The position numbers and the translations under genes were made by a program. Positions 33,081 through 44,099 of a stretch of DNA of 64,000 nucleotides are shown here, piece after piece; position 1 is the first letter of the stretch; each line of letters opens with the position of its first letter. The notes beneath the pieces were generated by a model. It was not told where the DNA came from. It worked only from the letters and a program-made list of their open reading frames with translations, and searched no databases. Source of the stretch: Dryococelus australis (taxonomy: Eukaryota; Arthropoda; Insecta; Phasmatodea; Phasmatidae); assembly GCA_029891345.1 (NCBI GenBank), contig CM056994.1, forward strand, positions 224,453,991 to 224,517,990, read 5' to 3'.

Positions 33081-35540
33081 AAAAAATCGCCGCTTCGAAG
33101 AATTCATATTCTGTTATTATGGTATGGTTGATAATTTCAGCAGTAGTGTTCTTCGGAGAAGAAAGTTCTGAGAGCTCCGAGAAGAGCTGTTTTGTCATTT
33201 ATTAGTGCTATAACACGGCGACTGGCAGTTAAGTGCTTTTTTTTTTTTTTTATGGTTTACTTAAAGGAAAGCTGTATTCTCATTTTCTCCCATTATAAAT
33301 ATATTAATAAAAATAGTTATTGAGGTAAAAACAATGCGTCAGTCTCCCGCCCCTCCCTAGCCCCGTCTCTGGTAGAGGAGTTCAGGAGGTACGGATATGG
33401 GTAAAGGCGTACACCAAAACACCGCAGTTTAGGCACACTGTAGGTACTCAACTATACATTGTTTATATACTGCATGGGTTTCAAAATATGTTACAAACGC
33501 TGTCGCACCTTCGCACCGCGTACACAGAAAATCTCATTTTTAAAACATGGTAATTGTCGGCATTGTATGCTTTATTTTTCTTTAGTGGGATATATTACAA
33601 AGTTCATGCAGTAAGCAGAACTCCCGTGTTTATGTGTGAGTGTATAACGTTGGTGTAATCGCCTACAGTTTTTAAAATATACACATTCTGTTATTTAAGC
33701 AGTATTTGTCACTTTTGATAAAACCATGCACAGCTGACACTTATAAACTGAGCGATGAGGTGTTTTAAATACATACTTGTGTAACTATTACATTGAAATT
33801 AATTAATTGGAATCCCCCCATAAAATGTCAAATTATTATATTTCTTAGGGTTTGCAAAGATATAGGTTAATTTGCCGATTAATTAATCATTGAAAATAAT
33901 CTTCCCATACACAAAATTTAATATTTCCCTTGTATTTAAGAAAACTGATTAATAACTTAGTGAAATGGATTAGTCATCCATCAAAACTTCAATATTTTAT
34001 GGCTATTTTTAAATTTTAATGTTGCATTTCCAAGGTCGAATAATTGAAAAGAATGTAACATTAGAACAATTCATTTATCCACGTGTATTGTTTTGTCTCT
34101 TACAATTTTTCTACAATGATCTGGAGGTTAGGAGCAGTCTAGGGCAATCAAGGAAAGTCCAAGTCTCGAAGATGTAACGAAGCCAAGCCGTCTGGTTAAC
34201 GTCTGGATGTCAAACAATTTGACTAATTAGCGAGGCGAAAATGACAAAAGCAGCTATACTAAAAATGAGGCTGACCAGCCATCTCTAGCCTTAAACACAC
34301 GTTTAGTTGAGCTGGTTCAGTTCTCAGGAAACAAATATGACATTAACATAAATGGCAAATCTGAGAAGAACAAATGCTAGCTTGATAATAAAACACTATT
34401 TTCTTTTTACAAAACTCAGTCTACCTTGAGCTACTTCTCGCGTTTCAGGAACTGTATTAAAGTAGCCGCGATGGGGCTTACGCAAAAACCCGAACCAGAT
34501 GTCTCATCTTCTCTATGCAAAAGGCACAGAACTGGCGTGCAGTCCTTTTGAACAAACGCGTCTCAATGCGACTTTCCGCAGAGACGCCATCATAATTACG
34601 ATGTCGTAATGAAGATTCTGTGTTGTGCGTGTAAGTACTGTGTTCTTGTACTACATTAAAATTTACGAAATGTGTTGCGTATTACTGTGAAATAGATACA
34701 AATACATGACATTAATAAATGCAATAATTAAAAACTGTGCCACACACCATCACATCGTTCCGAACATAGTTAAAGAGTTAAACATTTTTTATATCATGGT
34801 TAAATTCGCAATTTTCCCTGCCGTAATTGGTTGAACGTCTTTCGCTCACAATTTCTTTTTTCGTATTACCGATATTTGCGTGGAACTTTGTGGACGGCAC
34901 AAATAAACATCAATCTCGTCACTGTCACTGCCACTGTTAATTCAAACGTCTTACCATAGAAGGCGCTTCTTTCAAGGACGAGGGAATGAACATTTTCGTC
35001 ACATCGCTCCACGGTCACGGTAGCTGACGGTTGGTCCGTGTAGGTTACGCCGTGCAGTATAGGAAATATACTTGCATGTTTTTTATCTGGATTAAACTTG
35101 TCATCACGACATGCTCCACGGTTGCGAGAAAATTTAGCGGGAGGTCTTGGCCTTGAACCTAGGTATACTTCGCATGCAAACTGCGTACAGTCTGTTCAGA
35201 AAACCATGCCTTTTCACGACGTTGTTATGTCCATCGCAGTTCTCCTGCCATTTGCACACGTAGTTATTTTTACTTTTTCGGAACAGTTCCCACAATACAC
35301 TTTCGTACTTTCTTACCTTGCTTACCATGCCTATAGCATGATGTGCATCTTCACTATATAAACTGTATATCCTCAACTAATTAACTTCTGCGCACAAAGC
35401 GTTGCCCGCCCGTTGTTGTCAACAGTTGCTGTAGTTGTATAACAAGCACGATGGCGTCGAGAGGTGCAGTATCATGCATGACAAGGCAATATTCTCACTC
35501 AGCGGCTCTGTAAACCGCCTCTACCGGCCACCTACAAATC
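33081..35540. other. Gene-free stretch
   Basis: No motif was recognised on either strand. The overlapping frames at 35,098-35,376 are unsupported by any family. Confidence 0.5.
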
Positions 35541-35549
35541 AACGCCAAA

Positions 35550-36090
35550 AACTTGGATGGAAGAATTTTTTACATTTGAATATAATAACAAAGTGAATTT
35601 GGCTAAAAATACGACTGTTCTTCAAAATATTACCAATAATATCAATTCATTGAACACTATTAAGATAGACGATAACATGTTTATGTCTAAAATAATTTCA
35701 ATTCTACCATACACATTTGACACCTTTGTAGGGTCTTACTAATCATAACGAAAAATCACTGACATGGCTCATTTGTAGTTTGTTAAATAAAGAAACAGGA
35801 AATCACATAAAAGAGATACAAAAGTAAAAGCTATTGCCTTTTCTTCTGTTAAAACAAAAATACTGTTTTGTTTGTCAAAGTGATAAACATTTAGCTAACT
35901 TTCAAAAGAACAAAAACTTTAATGAAAATTAAAGCGCTAAAAAGTGTCGAAATATTGGTAGAAATTTTCTGTATAAAATTTGCAGAAGTCCTAAAATCAA
36001 TCACGATTATAATTATTCTTCAGAAATAAAACCAAACAAGCTACATTACTGGCGGAAAACTCTTCAAAATTTTACGCAATAAAAATGCGA
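35550..36090 (+). pseudogene. gag: Ty1/Copia gag relic
   Basis: The frame at 35,557-35,742 has the spacing of the Copia gag (UBN2) domain: NNINSLNTIKIDDNMFMSKI followed by ISILPYTFDTFVGSY, where the family has a leucine-rich helix then LPxxYxxF. Further frames carry RLL-like (SLLNKE), a degenerate zinc-knuckle CFVCQSDKHLANF near 35,860 and KCRNIG. No protease, integrase or RT of this element was seen downstream. Moderate certainty. Confidence 0.55.
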
Positions 36091-36730
36091 TATTTGACCA
36101 TTTTCACAATTTTTTTTTCTCCAAGAATACACTTAATATGACAAAAGTAAAAAAAAATAGGTGCATAGATAATTGTGTTTCTTATGTTTTCTGACAAAAA
36201 TCGTATTTGCAGGACATTATTTACCGAGATACGCATATTCGCGCAAACAACTTTTCACAAAAAAAGCAAGAGGTCCATCCCACTCTTAAGCTACGTAACA
36301 GTGAATGGACTATAGTCACAACACAGCAACGATTTTGAACGTTAATGAAGTAAAAGGCGTTATGTAGAAGAAGTGGTGCTCCTTACCTCGGAGTAGCTGT
36401 CGCTTTGTATAGCGGCACGAGAGTCCGAGACTGTTGACTTTACTTATCAGCAACCTTGGACCGCTGGATCCTCTGCCTGTGAGCGCGGCTGGCCGACTGC
36501 AGTGGCCCACGATTTTCCAGCGTATAACGCCGCTGCTGTCAGGCCTTGACACCAAATGGGGTTCGGTAGTGCCTGCAGGTCTGGCCCCTCTCCGCGTTTC
36601 GTAATAGCGTCCGCTGTCTTGTCTTCCAAGGTCTCCCTCCCCTCTTCTTCATCGACTACTTTTAATCGGCTTTCCTTATCAATGCATGTAAATGTACGAA
36701 CGTGCCTAGCCCGTCCGCGCCTAGAGAACG
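36091..36730. other. No recognised gene
   Basis: GC content rises from about 36,370. Open frames on both strands (36,447-36,833) have no family motifs and run into the neighbouring SINE. Confidence 0.45.
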
Positions 36731-36850
36731 CTTTTTTTTTTTTAATTCCTTTGTGAACTTCGGGTAGCTCCATTACTGCCTTACCTGGGACTCGAACCCA
36801 GAATCCCACGCACCATAAGCGGGCGTTTAGCAAACTTCGCTAGTGCACTT
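36731..36850 (-). mobile_element. Short tRNA-derived SINE with A-tail
   Basis: On the minus strand: a tRNA-like head with a B box (gggttcgagtccc, 36,787-36,799), about 60 bases of body, and a terminal run of 12 A at about 36,731-36,742. Its body differs from the SINEs in the UGT intron. Confidence 0.65.
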
Positions 36851-37639
36851 GTTAAATGTCGTCTTAGGACCGACTTTTATTACCATTAAGAATTTTTCTT
36901 TCAAATGTAAAAACAAATATTGCTATAGATCCGATCACATTATTATAAAATGAAATTCTGATACTGTTAAGAAACGTACATTCTTACGCTTGCGTGCAAA
37001 AACACGAAAAGTAAATTTAATAATTTCATGAACCACAAATTTGAAAACACACTACCTCACATAAACTGCTTTTTTAATTGCTTACAGCTTTAATGGCAAC
37101 ACAGAGTAAATCTGCCCGTTAAATTATACGCAGTTAACGGAGGAGACTGTTTTCTATGCTAATTATAAAAGTGCTCATTTATTAACGAGTTGTATGTAGA
37201 CATATGAATGTATGTAGGTCTTACGTATTTACGTGTGTATATGTGTCCCTCCATACGTAGGCCTATTTTATTTATAATTTGAAATCTCACATATATACAG
37301 GATGGAAATGAACTCTACTGACAAACTTCGGCAGATGAATCCTCTTAAAATAAATAGGTAGAATGTATAGCCTCTAGCCTAAGTGTATTTCGGAAAGGCG
37401 AATGCTCTTGAAAGTGTAGCTGAAGATGACGTTTATTGCTGGTTACACAACCAAATGAAAAATACATCTCCGAGTTTCTGGATAACACATTACTGAAGGA
37501 CGAAATGCATACTATACACAATTGGTTGCCGATACCAACCTCTCGAACTAATTTGTGCACTGGAAGATGTAATTTACAGACATTTTTGAATTGTTTCCTG
37601 CCGATTAATGATCTACCGTACATGGTAAACAAAAAAGTT
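36851..37639. other. No recognised gene
   Basis: The frames at 37,345-37,663 on both strands are short and lack motifs. Nothing else was seen. Confidence 0.45.
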
Positions 37640-38560
37640 GCACAAAAAATTTGGCATTTTTAAGACGTTACAGAAAATCAGATATATTATTGGGATACAA
37701 TGAACAACGACTTCAAATAGTATGTAAAATCTTCTCCCGATTGCCAGAAAACTAAAGCTACTAATGATAAGCCTATGGGTGCTTTTACTTCTATACTGCC
37801 GAAGCCTCTATTATCTACTTGGGCTCTAGATGCCAAAGGTTCTCTGCCTGTTACTGTACGTAAGAACAAATACATTCTAGATATGACGAAGTACACGACC
37901 CATTACCTAGCAGCAACATCTGTCCCTTCTATTGATGTCGCCACATGCACAGAATTTATTAAACATGTCGTACACCAGTTTGGTTGCCCCAAACAAATTT
38001 TGACTGACAGGAGAACAACTTTTCAGAATAAGTTCATTAGTAATCTTTTGAAATCCGTAGGAGTCAATAAATTAACTACTATGGCCTACAACCCTAGATG
38101 CAACTGTCTCGTTGAAGCCTCGAACCATATCATTGGTGACCAACTTACAGCATGTGCTAATGTAGACCAAGCAAACTGGGATTTGTACCTAGAGTTCATT
38201 CAATTCAACTACAACACAAACATCCATTCCGCAACGAATTTACTCTGTTCTATTTGCTCTATGGCATGGAAGCTGCCCTTCCGGCACAGGTAGTCGCTGC
38301 TCAACATTCCCCACGTGCCCATAATTGGTGAGAAAAACATTTGCAGGACTGCGAAACGGCCAAGATTAATTTACTGCAGGCCCAAGTTAGTCAGAAAATC
38401 CAGTTTGACCGTACCCATAGAAATAACACACACCGAGTAAATGAATACGTCTGGGTACGTATTAGAGGCCGCCAGAAGGCCTTAATACACCGATATCAGA
38501 GCCCCTTCCAGGTGACTGGGTTACTAGGCAATTCTACTATACGTATCTAGACCAATAAAT
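37640..38560 (+). pseudogene. pol: LTR-retrotransposon integrase relic (Ty3/Gypsy type)
   Basis: Integrase inserts retroelement cDNA. A lead-in (YYWDTMN, DCQKTKATND) corresponds to the end of the zinc-binding domain. The core frame 37,775-38,293 has the first catalytic Asp in STWALDAKG, the second in QILTDRRTTF (family TDxGxxF) and the Glu region replaced (NCLVEASNH). After a shift the frame 38,341-38,550 carries the C-terminal SH3-like part (YVWVRIRG, PFQVTGLLGNSTIRI). No LTRs or RT were found around it. Confidence 0.75.
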
Positions 38561-38958
38561 CTGGGCCGCCCAAGTTTGACACTGTTTGCACGCTGCACAT
38601 GAAACATGCCTTCGTACGTTAGATTAGTGTATATTCAAGTGTATTGTCAGTTAGTATTGTTCCGTATTTAATATGTGCCATAAAATATGTTACAGTATAT
38701 GTCATTATACCCTTGGGGACTACACAGTGTATAATGACATATTGTCATCTTCGTCATATTTTGCTTCATCTCCAACCTTATCTCTCTTTTGTAAACTAAA
38801 TTGCTCATTGCATAAGTATCGTTTGGAAACGAAAAGCCGTCACCTAGAAGAATATCAAATTCTATTCTATTACTGGAAACATTGAAATTTTTTCTGGTTT
38901 GATCAGTTGGAGGAAAAGTTTGCCTCTCGAAGCACTCAATAATTTTATTAAAAAAAAC

Positions 38959-39147
<189 letters not shown>

Positions 39148-39356
39148 GAATAGAAGGGTGTTTCTCGAGTTAAATTACTCATCGAAAACTACAAAAAATT
39201 TAAAAAAAAGCATCATAAAAATAATATGAAAAAATAGGAAGAAAGAGCAACCATTCGACGAATTACGAAATATTGGTAAGAAAGAGAAAAAGTAAGGAAA
39301 GGAAATAAAAATCTAATAACAACACTAGTACTAGTTCCTGTCGCAGTAAAAAAAAA

Positions 39357-39690
39357 TTAGATTATCCACCAACACCACAAGAAACATCGTTTGAAAGAGA
39401 ATTATGTGCACAACAAGAATCTCCTAATTTGGAAGAGCAAATGGGAATTGTACCAGTGAAAAATTTACCACCTATATCCAGTGTTTCTATTATAAATCTC
39501 GGAGCAAAAATTGCAGAAAGAATTAATGTTATTAATTAAAGTTTTGGTTTACTTGGAGTTGGAGAAAACTTTTACATTGGTGATACAAACGCAACGATGA
39601 ATAATAATACACTATTTGTTAAGGATAAAGAATTCTTCTTAACATCAGGACTTTGTAATTTGATAACAAAAATAATCAAATCTTGAGGGT
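39357..39690 (+). pseudogene. Conserved Polinton protein of unknown function
   Basis: The frame from 39,357 is rich in Pro/Glu at first, then GIVPVKNLPPISSVS. After a stop come SFGLLGVGENFYIGDT and FFLTSGLCNLITKI. Arthropod Polintons carry a protein with a similar FGI-YIGD and GTPGLWxLIT pair of motifs. I have no function for it, and the resemblance is from memory. Confidence 0.5.
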
Positions 39691-39930
39691 AAATACACTA
39701 GTAATGACCTTAAAAATTATACATAAATTGTTTAATTAGCCATTACTGTATTTCAAAATTATATTCCTAATGAGGATAGGAATAATCCAAGTTGAAGTAG
39801 TGGTTAGAAGTGTATTAATATAATTGGACCAATTTATCCTAACTGTATAAAAAACCAGAACCAAACACAACCAAAAGTGAGATTTTTACATTTGATAGTT
39901 TTAAATTTGGAGATGGCATAAAAAAATTAC

Positions 39931-40512
39931 AATAGTTTGCCAAAAGAATATATTGGGATGGATCATGTTAGAAAATTGGTTGATATATTATTTGTTATAC
40001 ATGTTGAAGAATCTGCTGGAAATAATACATATGACAACGATAAAGTAAACATAATGAATATGATAAACAATAAATTTTCTGATTTTGTTGTTACTAATCC
40101 GTAAGGAATTCCATATCTAATAAGAGTTTTAAATGTTATTACGCAAACATCTTGGAGTTCTGAACACCATGTAAAGAGTATAATATATTGGGTACTAAAC
40201 AATTTAAATCTACCTAAAATGCATTTTCCCGGTTATAATTATTGTGGTCGATTTACAAAAGTAAACGAAAGATTAGAAAGAGACTCGGGAATAAATAAAT
40301 TAGACGAAGCTTGTAAATATCACGATATTTCATATAGAGATCACAAAGATTTAGAACCTAGACATAATACTGATAAAATTTTACAAAGAGAAGCTAAAGA
40401 TATTATGTTAATTAAAAACACTCAAATTCGAGAAAAAATTGCATCTGCTGCTGTTGCCTTAAAACTGTTTAAAAAAAGAAAATTACTTCCGATATGCCCA
40501 CTGATCAATTAA
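39931..40512 (+). pseudogene. Polinton PLA2-domain protein
   Basis: One frame runs through with a single stop (TAA near 40,102). The N-terminal part has LVDILFVIHVEESAGNNTYD and GIPYLIRVLN. The PLA2 domain begins at HFPGYNYCG, has the calcium loop degraded (GRF for the usual Gly-Pro-Gly), and keeps the catalytic segment LDEACKYHDISY, then RHNTDKIL and a basic C-terminus. This is the family order expected of a parvovirus-type PLA2. It is longer and better preserved than the copy at 13,940-14,176. Confidence 0.85.
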
Positions 40513-40629
40513 GAGAGTTGGGTATTGATAAATTTTTAACAAAAGATCAACTTGAGAGAAATATTAAAAATTAAAAGAAGGCAAAGGTTTCTTACTAGCT
40601 TTGTCATTACCAAACTGGCAGTTGTTTAC

Positions 40630-40835
40630 ATCATGGAGGATTTATTCCCCTCATACTTGTTGGTTTAGGTGCACTTGGTGGTTTAGCTAGTGGTTTAGCC
40701 GGTGGAGCTACTGCAATTTACAATTCTGTTGAACAAACAAAAAAAAAAAAGAATTCGAAGAACAACGAAGACATAATTTAGCAATGGGAAATAAATCTGG
40801 AAGCGGATTAAAAAGATGTAGACCAAAATTTTGAA
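40630..40835 (+). pseudogene. Polinton pX-like small virion protein
   Basis: A hydrophobic Gly/Ala-rich segment (GLGALGGLASGLAGG) is followed by an alpha-helical basic part. After a shift in a run of A near 40,750 comes EEQRRHNLAMGNKSGSGLK. The Gly-rich helix plus an EEQxRHNxAM motif is the hallmark of this short Polinton gene. It lies between the PLA2 and protease relics, as in the first element. Confidence 0.7.
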
Positions 40836-41160
40836 TATATATCCACTATCTAATGTCGATATTGAAAAATATGTAAAATTATTAAATATTAAATGTTTCA
40901 GAAATGTTTATATTATTTATGCATTACCGAAAAGTATGCACAAAAATGAATGTGCAGCGGTTCATTTCGACATATCATATAATCCAGGAACTCATTGGGT
41001 TTGATATTTTAAAGAAAATAATGATGTTTACTATTTTGATTCCTTTGGAGGCAACATTCCTACTAATTTAACTAATTATTTCAAAACAGAAATGTTTATT
41101 AAAATGATGATAGAATTCAGAATTTTTATTCTGTTATATGTGTACATCTGCATTTAATTG
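40831..41160 (+). pseudogene. Adenain-like cysteine protease, nucleophile lost
   Basis: Opens with LSNVDIEKYVKLLNIK, then ECAAVHFD and the catalytic-His block NPGTHWV followed by an internal stop, then DVYYFDSFGG. In a shifted frame near 41,135 the nucleophile motif, CGHLCL in relatives, reads CVHLHL, so the catalytic Cys position is His. With the stop and shift the gene is inactive. Confidence 0.82.
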
Positions 41161-41217
41161 TTTTATACATTTTTTATAGATAATTTAAGTTTAAAAATAT
41201 AATTTATTTATTATTAA

Positions 41218-42481
41218 GTGATAGATATATTTGGAAAACCATTAATCAAATCTTTAAAAGAAGACGTCGAAAATATTACTGAAGACTTAGAAACACATGT
41301 AGATTCAAAATGCAATTCGAGTGTTTCTACTTTACAAAGTAAACTATCCAACAGTTTTGATTACACAAAATTGTATGTTTCTTTTCTAGTATGTAGACTT
41401 GTTAATATAGGTGAATCTGTAGATAATAAATACACAGTCGAAAAAATATATATATATATATAATTATGTATTAAAAAAGGATGTCGATTCGAAATATAAA
41501 ACTATCGTTTCTGATTATGCTTTAAAATAAGATATAAATTTATAATTCAGTAATACTACTGCTGATTATATAAAACGAATAAATAATGAAAAGCAGGCAC
41601 TAAAAAGAGTTGTAGACTCAAAATACAATACTATTTCTTCTGCTTTACAAAATTAAATAAGTAATGTTTTTAATTATACGATCAGTTATATTTCTTTTCA
41701 ATATCGTAGAATTACTACTCTGTCTGATCTTATAGATAAAGATGATGCACTCAATAAAAGATGTTTCGATAAAGAAATAGTTGATTATGCTTTAAGAACC
41801 TATGTACATTCGAAATACAATTCCATTGTTTTTTATTTAAAAACATATGTATAATCGAAATACAATATCATTGTTACCGCTTTACGTGATTAACTAAGTA
41901 AATTGTTCGTTTATACAACATATTATATGTCTATTAAAAATCGTAGAATTAATAATATGGCTGACCCTGTAGATGTAGATGGAAAAGACACTGTCAATGA
42001 AATATATTTTTACAAAGAAATAGCTACAAAATTACAAAAATTAGACTAATCAGTTTTGAATTATTGTGATACACTTGTTAACACGAAAGTTAAAAAACCT
42101 AAAAGAAGACTCCGATAAAGAATTATATATAAAATTACAACATTTTAACTCGATAGCTGAAAAATTTAAGGAAAAAAAATCTCATATTTTATTTACCTGC
42201 AAAGTGGGATAAAAAATTAATTTTTCCACATAGCCAAAGATGTAAATTTCTTTACTCCGTTAATAGATTGTACTGTTTATAAAATAATTGCACTCAATTA
42301 CAACTTTCGTGATGATGATGAATTGATTGTTCTTGGAAATGGTGGAAAAATAAATCCCAGAAAGCCTTTTGACATTAACAGAGGTAATAAATTGATTTTA
42401 AAAAATAAAAATTATAAAATATCATATTATACTGATGGCATAGTGACATCAATAGGAAAATTCGTGAAATATAAAGATTAA
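41218..42481 (+). pseudogene. Repeat-containing fibre-like or coiled-coil Polinton ORF
   Basis: Broken frame with three related segments starting near 41,306, 41,614 and 41,856: each reads like SKYNxIxxALQ, then LSNxFxYTxxYxS, then RRIxNxxD and a D/N-rich stretch. A distinct C-terminal part follows at about 42,246-42,481 (FTPLIDCTVYKII, LIVLGNGGKINPRKPF). The repeating amphipathic pattern suggests an elongated trimeric fibre or coiled coil, which is inference. Its place between protease and integrase is compatible with a virion attachment protein gene. Confidence 0.45.
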
Positions 42482-42629
42482 CTATATATATTTTTTACTA
42501 TTAAATAGAGAACACTTGGTGTTTGATGTGCAAGAAAGACACCAAAAATAACATAAAAACTAAAAATACAAAAAAATGGATGATTAGTTCAGAATAAATT
42601 CTATATTCAATTCCAATAAATCAACATTT

Positions 42630-43545
42630 AAAAAAAATTGCCCGAAGTAAGTGAAGGAATAATCGATTAATTATATAAACCAGCAAGAAGAAATTTGCCC
42701 AGAATGAAAATGCTATCATATAGAACCGATGATTTATGGCAAATTGATCTTGTTGAAATGAATACTGGCAATTTTAAAGGCATATCACATATAAATAATG
42801 GATATAAATATATTATGACACATATCATTGTATTTTCAAAGTTTGCATTTGCTCCAACTATTAAAGATAAAACAGCTAAAAATGTAGGAAATGCTATAAA
42901 ATCTGTATTAGTTAAAAGAAAAACACATAATATTCAAAGCAATAATCGCATAAATTTTATAGTAAAATATTTAAATAAATTATGAAAAAATATAACATCA
43001 ATCATTATTATACATTCAGTGAAGTAAAAGCCAGTGTTGTAGAAACATTTATTCAAACTTTGAAGAATAAAATATGGAAAAAATTTGCTTTAAATGACAA
43101 TTATAAATGGATAGATATATTTGATGATTTAGTGAAATAATACAACACAAAACACAGAACTATTGGTATGAAACCAATTGAAGCTAATACGACCAATGAA
43201 AACCATTTAATGCAGACAAATTTTGTAGACACAATTACTAAACCGAAATACAAAGTCGGAAATGTTGTCCGTGTTAGTAAAATTAAAAGAATTTTCGAAA
43301 ACGTTATACAGCTAATTGGTCAATGGAATAGTTTACCATTGATAAAGTTTTAAATTATGATATACTAACTTATAGCTGAAAGATTCTAAAGGAGTAGAAA
43401 TAATGGGTAGTTTTTATAAATATGAAATTATGAAAACTGAATATCCTGACAAATATTTGGTTGAAAAAGAAATACAATTTATGCAAAATGCTTGGTTTTT
43501 TTATAATTCTCATAACTAATGGATTAATAAAACAGCTGTTTTGTA
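42630..43545 (+). pseudogene. Polinton integrase (rve) with chromodomain
   Basis: Retroviral-type integrase that inserts Polintons. The linker is YKPARRNLPRMK, the first catalytic Asp is in DDLWQIDLVEM, then NGYKYIMTHIIVFSKFAF. The second Asp position is lost (QSNNRINF where the family has TDDGKEF). After a shift comes the Glu block KASVVETFIQTLKNKIWKKF and then HRTIGMKP. The C-terminal beta domain (KYKVGNVVRVSK) follows, and in another frame a chromodomain-like end (DKYLVEKEIQFM, NSHN, WINKTAVL). Shifts near 42,985 and 43,330 and the D-to-N change make it inactive. Confidence 0.88.
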
Positions 43546-43569
43546 AATTTAAAAATAAAAATTAGCTTC

Positions 43570-44050
43570 TTATGCAATTCGATAAAGATTATTTATATCA
43601 ATTATCAGTTGTTGTTCAGTATAGTTTCCAGCAATACTAAAATAGTTGTGATAACAATCAATGTGATCATTCAATAATTCCTTAATTCTATGGTATAAGT
43701 TGATAGGATTTGGAACATAATCAAACCTCAATAATAATTCACAATTTAGATGTCTATTTTCAATCATATCCAATTGTCTTTGAACATACTTTCTTTGGGT
43801 TCTAATAACATAATAATTATTATTATATTCAATATAACTGTCAAAATTATTATCAAATGATTTTAAAGGAATGAAAGTTGAATTTAAATTTGGATTTTGT
43901 GTTTGTGATACATGAGGAGACATTACTTTGATATCCTCATTTTTGTGATTTATTACATCGAACACCATATGTACCAATTGTCTTAAATTTTCTATCTGTT
44001 CGTCTTTAATTTTATTTACATATTTTAAATTATTGACTTGAATTTACATA
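43570..44050 (-). CDS. Bro/KilA-type C-terminal domain ORF (DUF3627-like), N-terminus missing
   Basis: An open frame of 135 codons from Met 43,977, extendable to about 44,045 in the same frame by a heptad-like stretch (NNLKYVNKIKDEQIENLRQL). The second half reads YYVIRTQRKYVQRQLD and LRFDYVPNPINLYHRIKELL, which resembles the C-terminal domain that follows coiled coils in Bro/MSV199/KilA-N proteins of large insect DNA viruses. That assignment is from memory. It is antisense to and just downstream of the integrase relic, and uninterrupted, unlike its neighbours. The upstream part is cut off by the Gypsy element. Confidence 0.5.
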
Positions 44051-44099
44051 CATTTTTCTTAAACGATTAACTTTAAGTTCGTTTATTTTTATATTCTCA

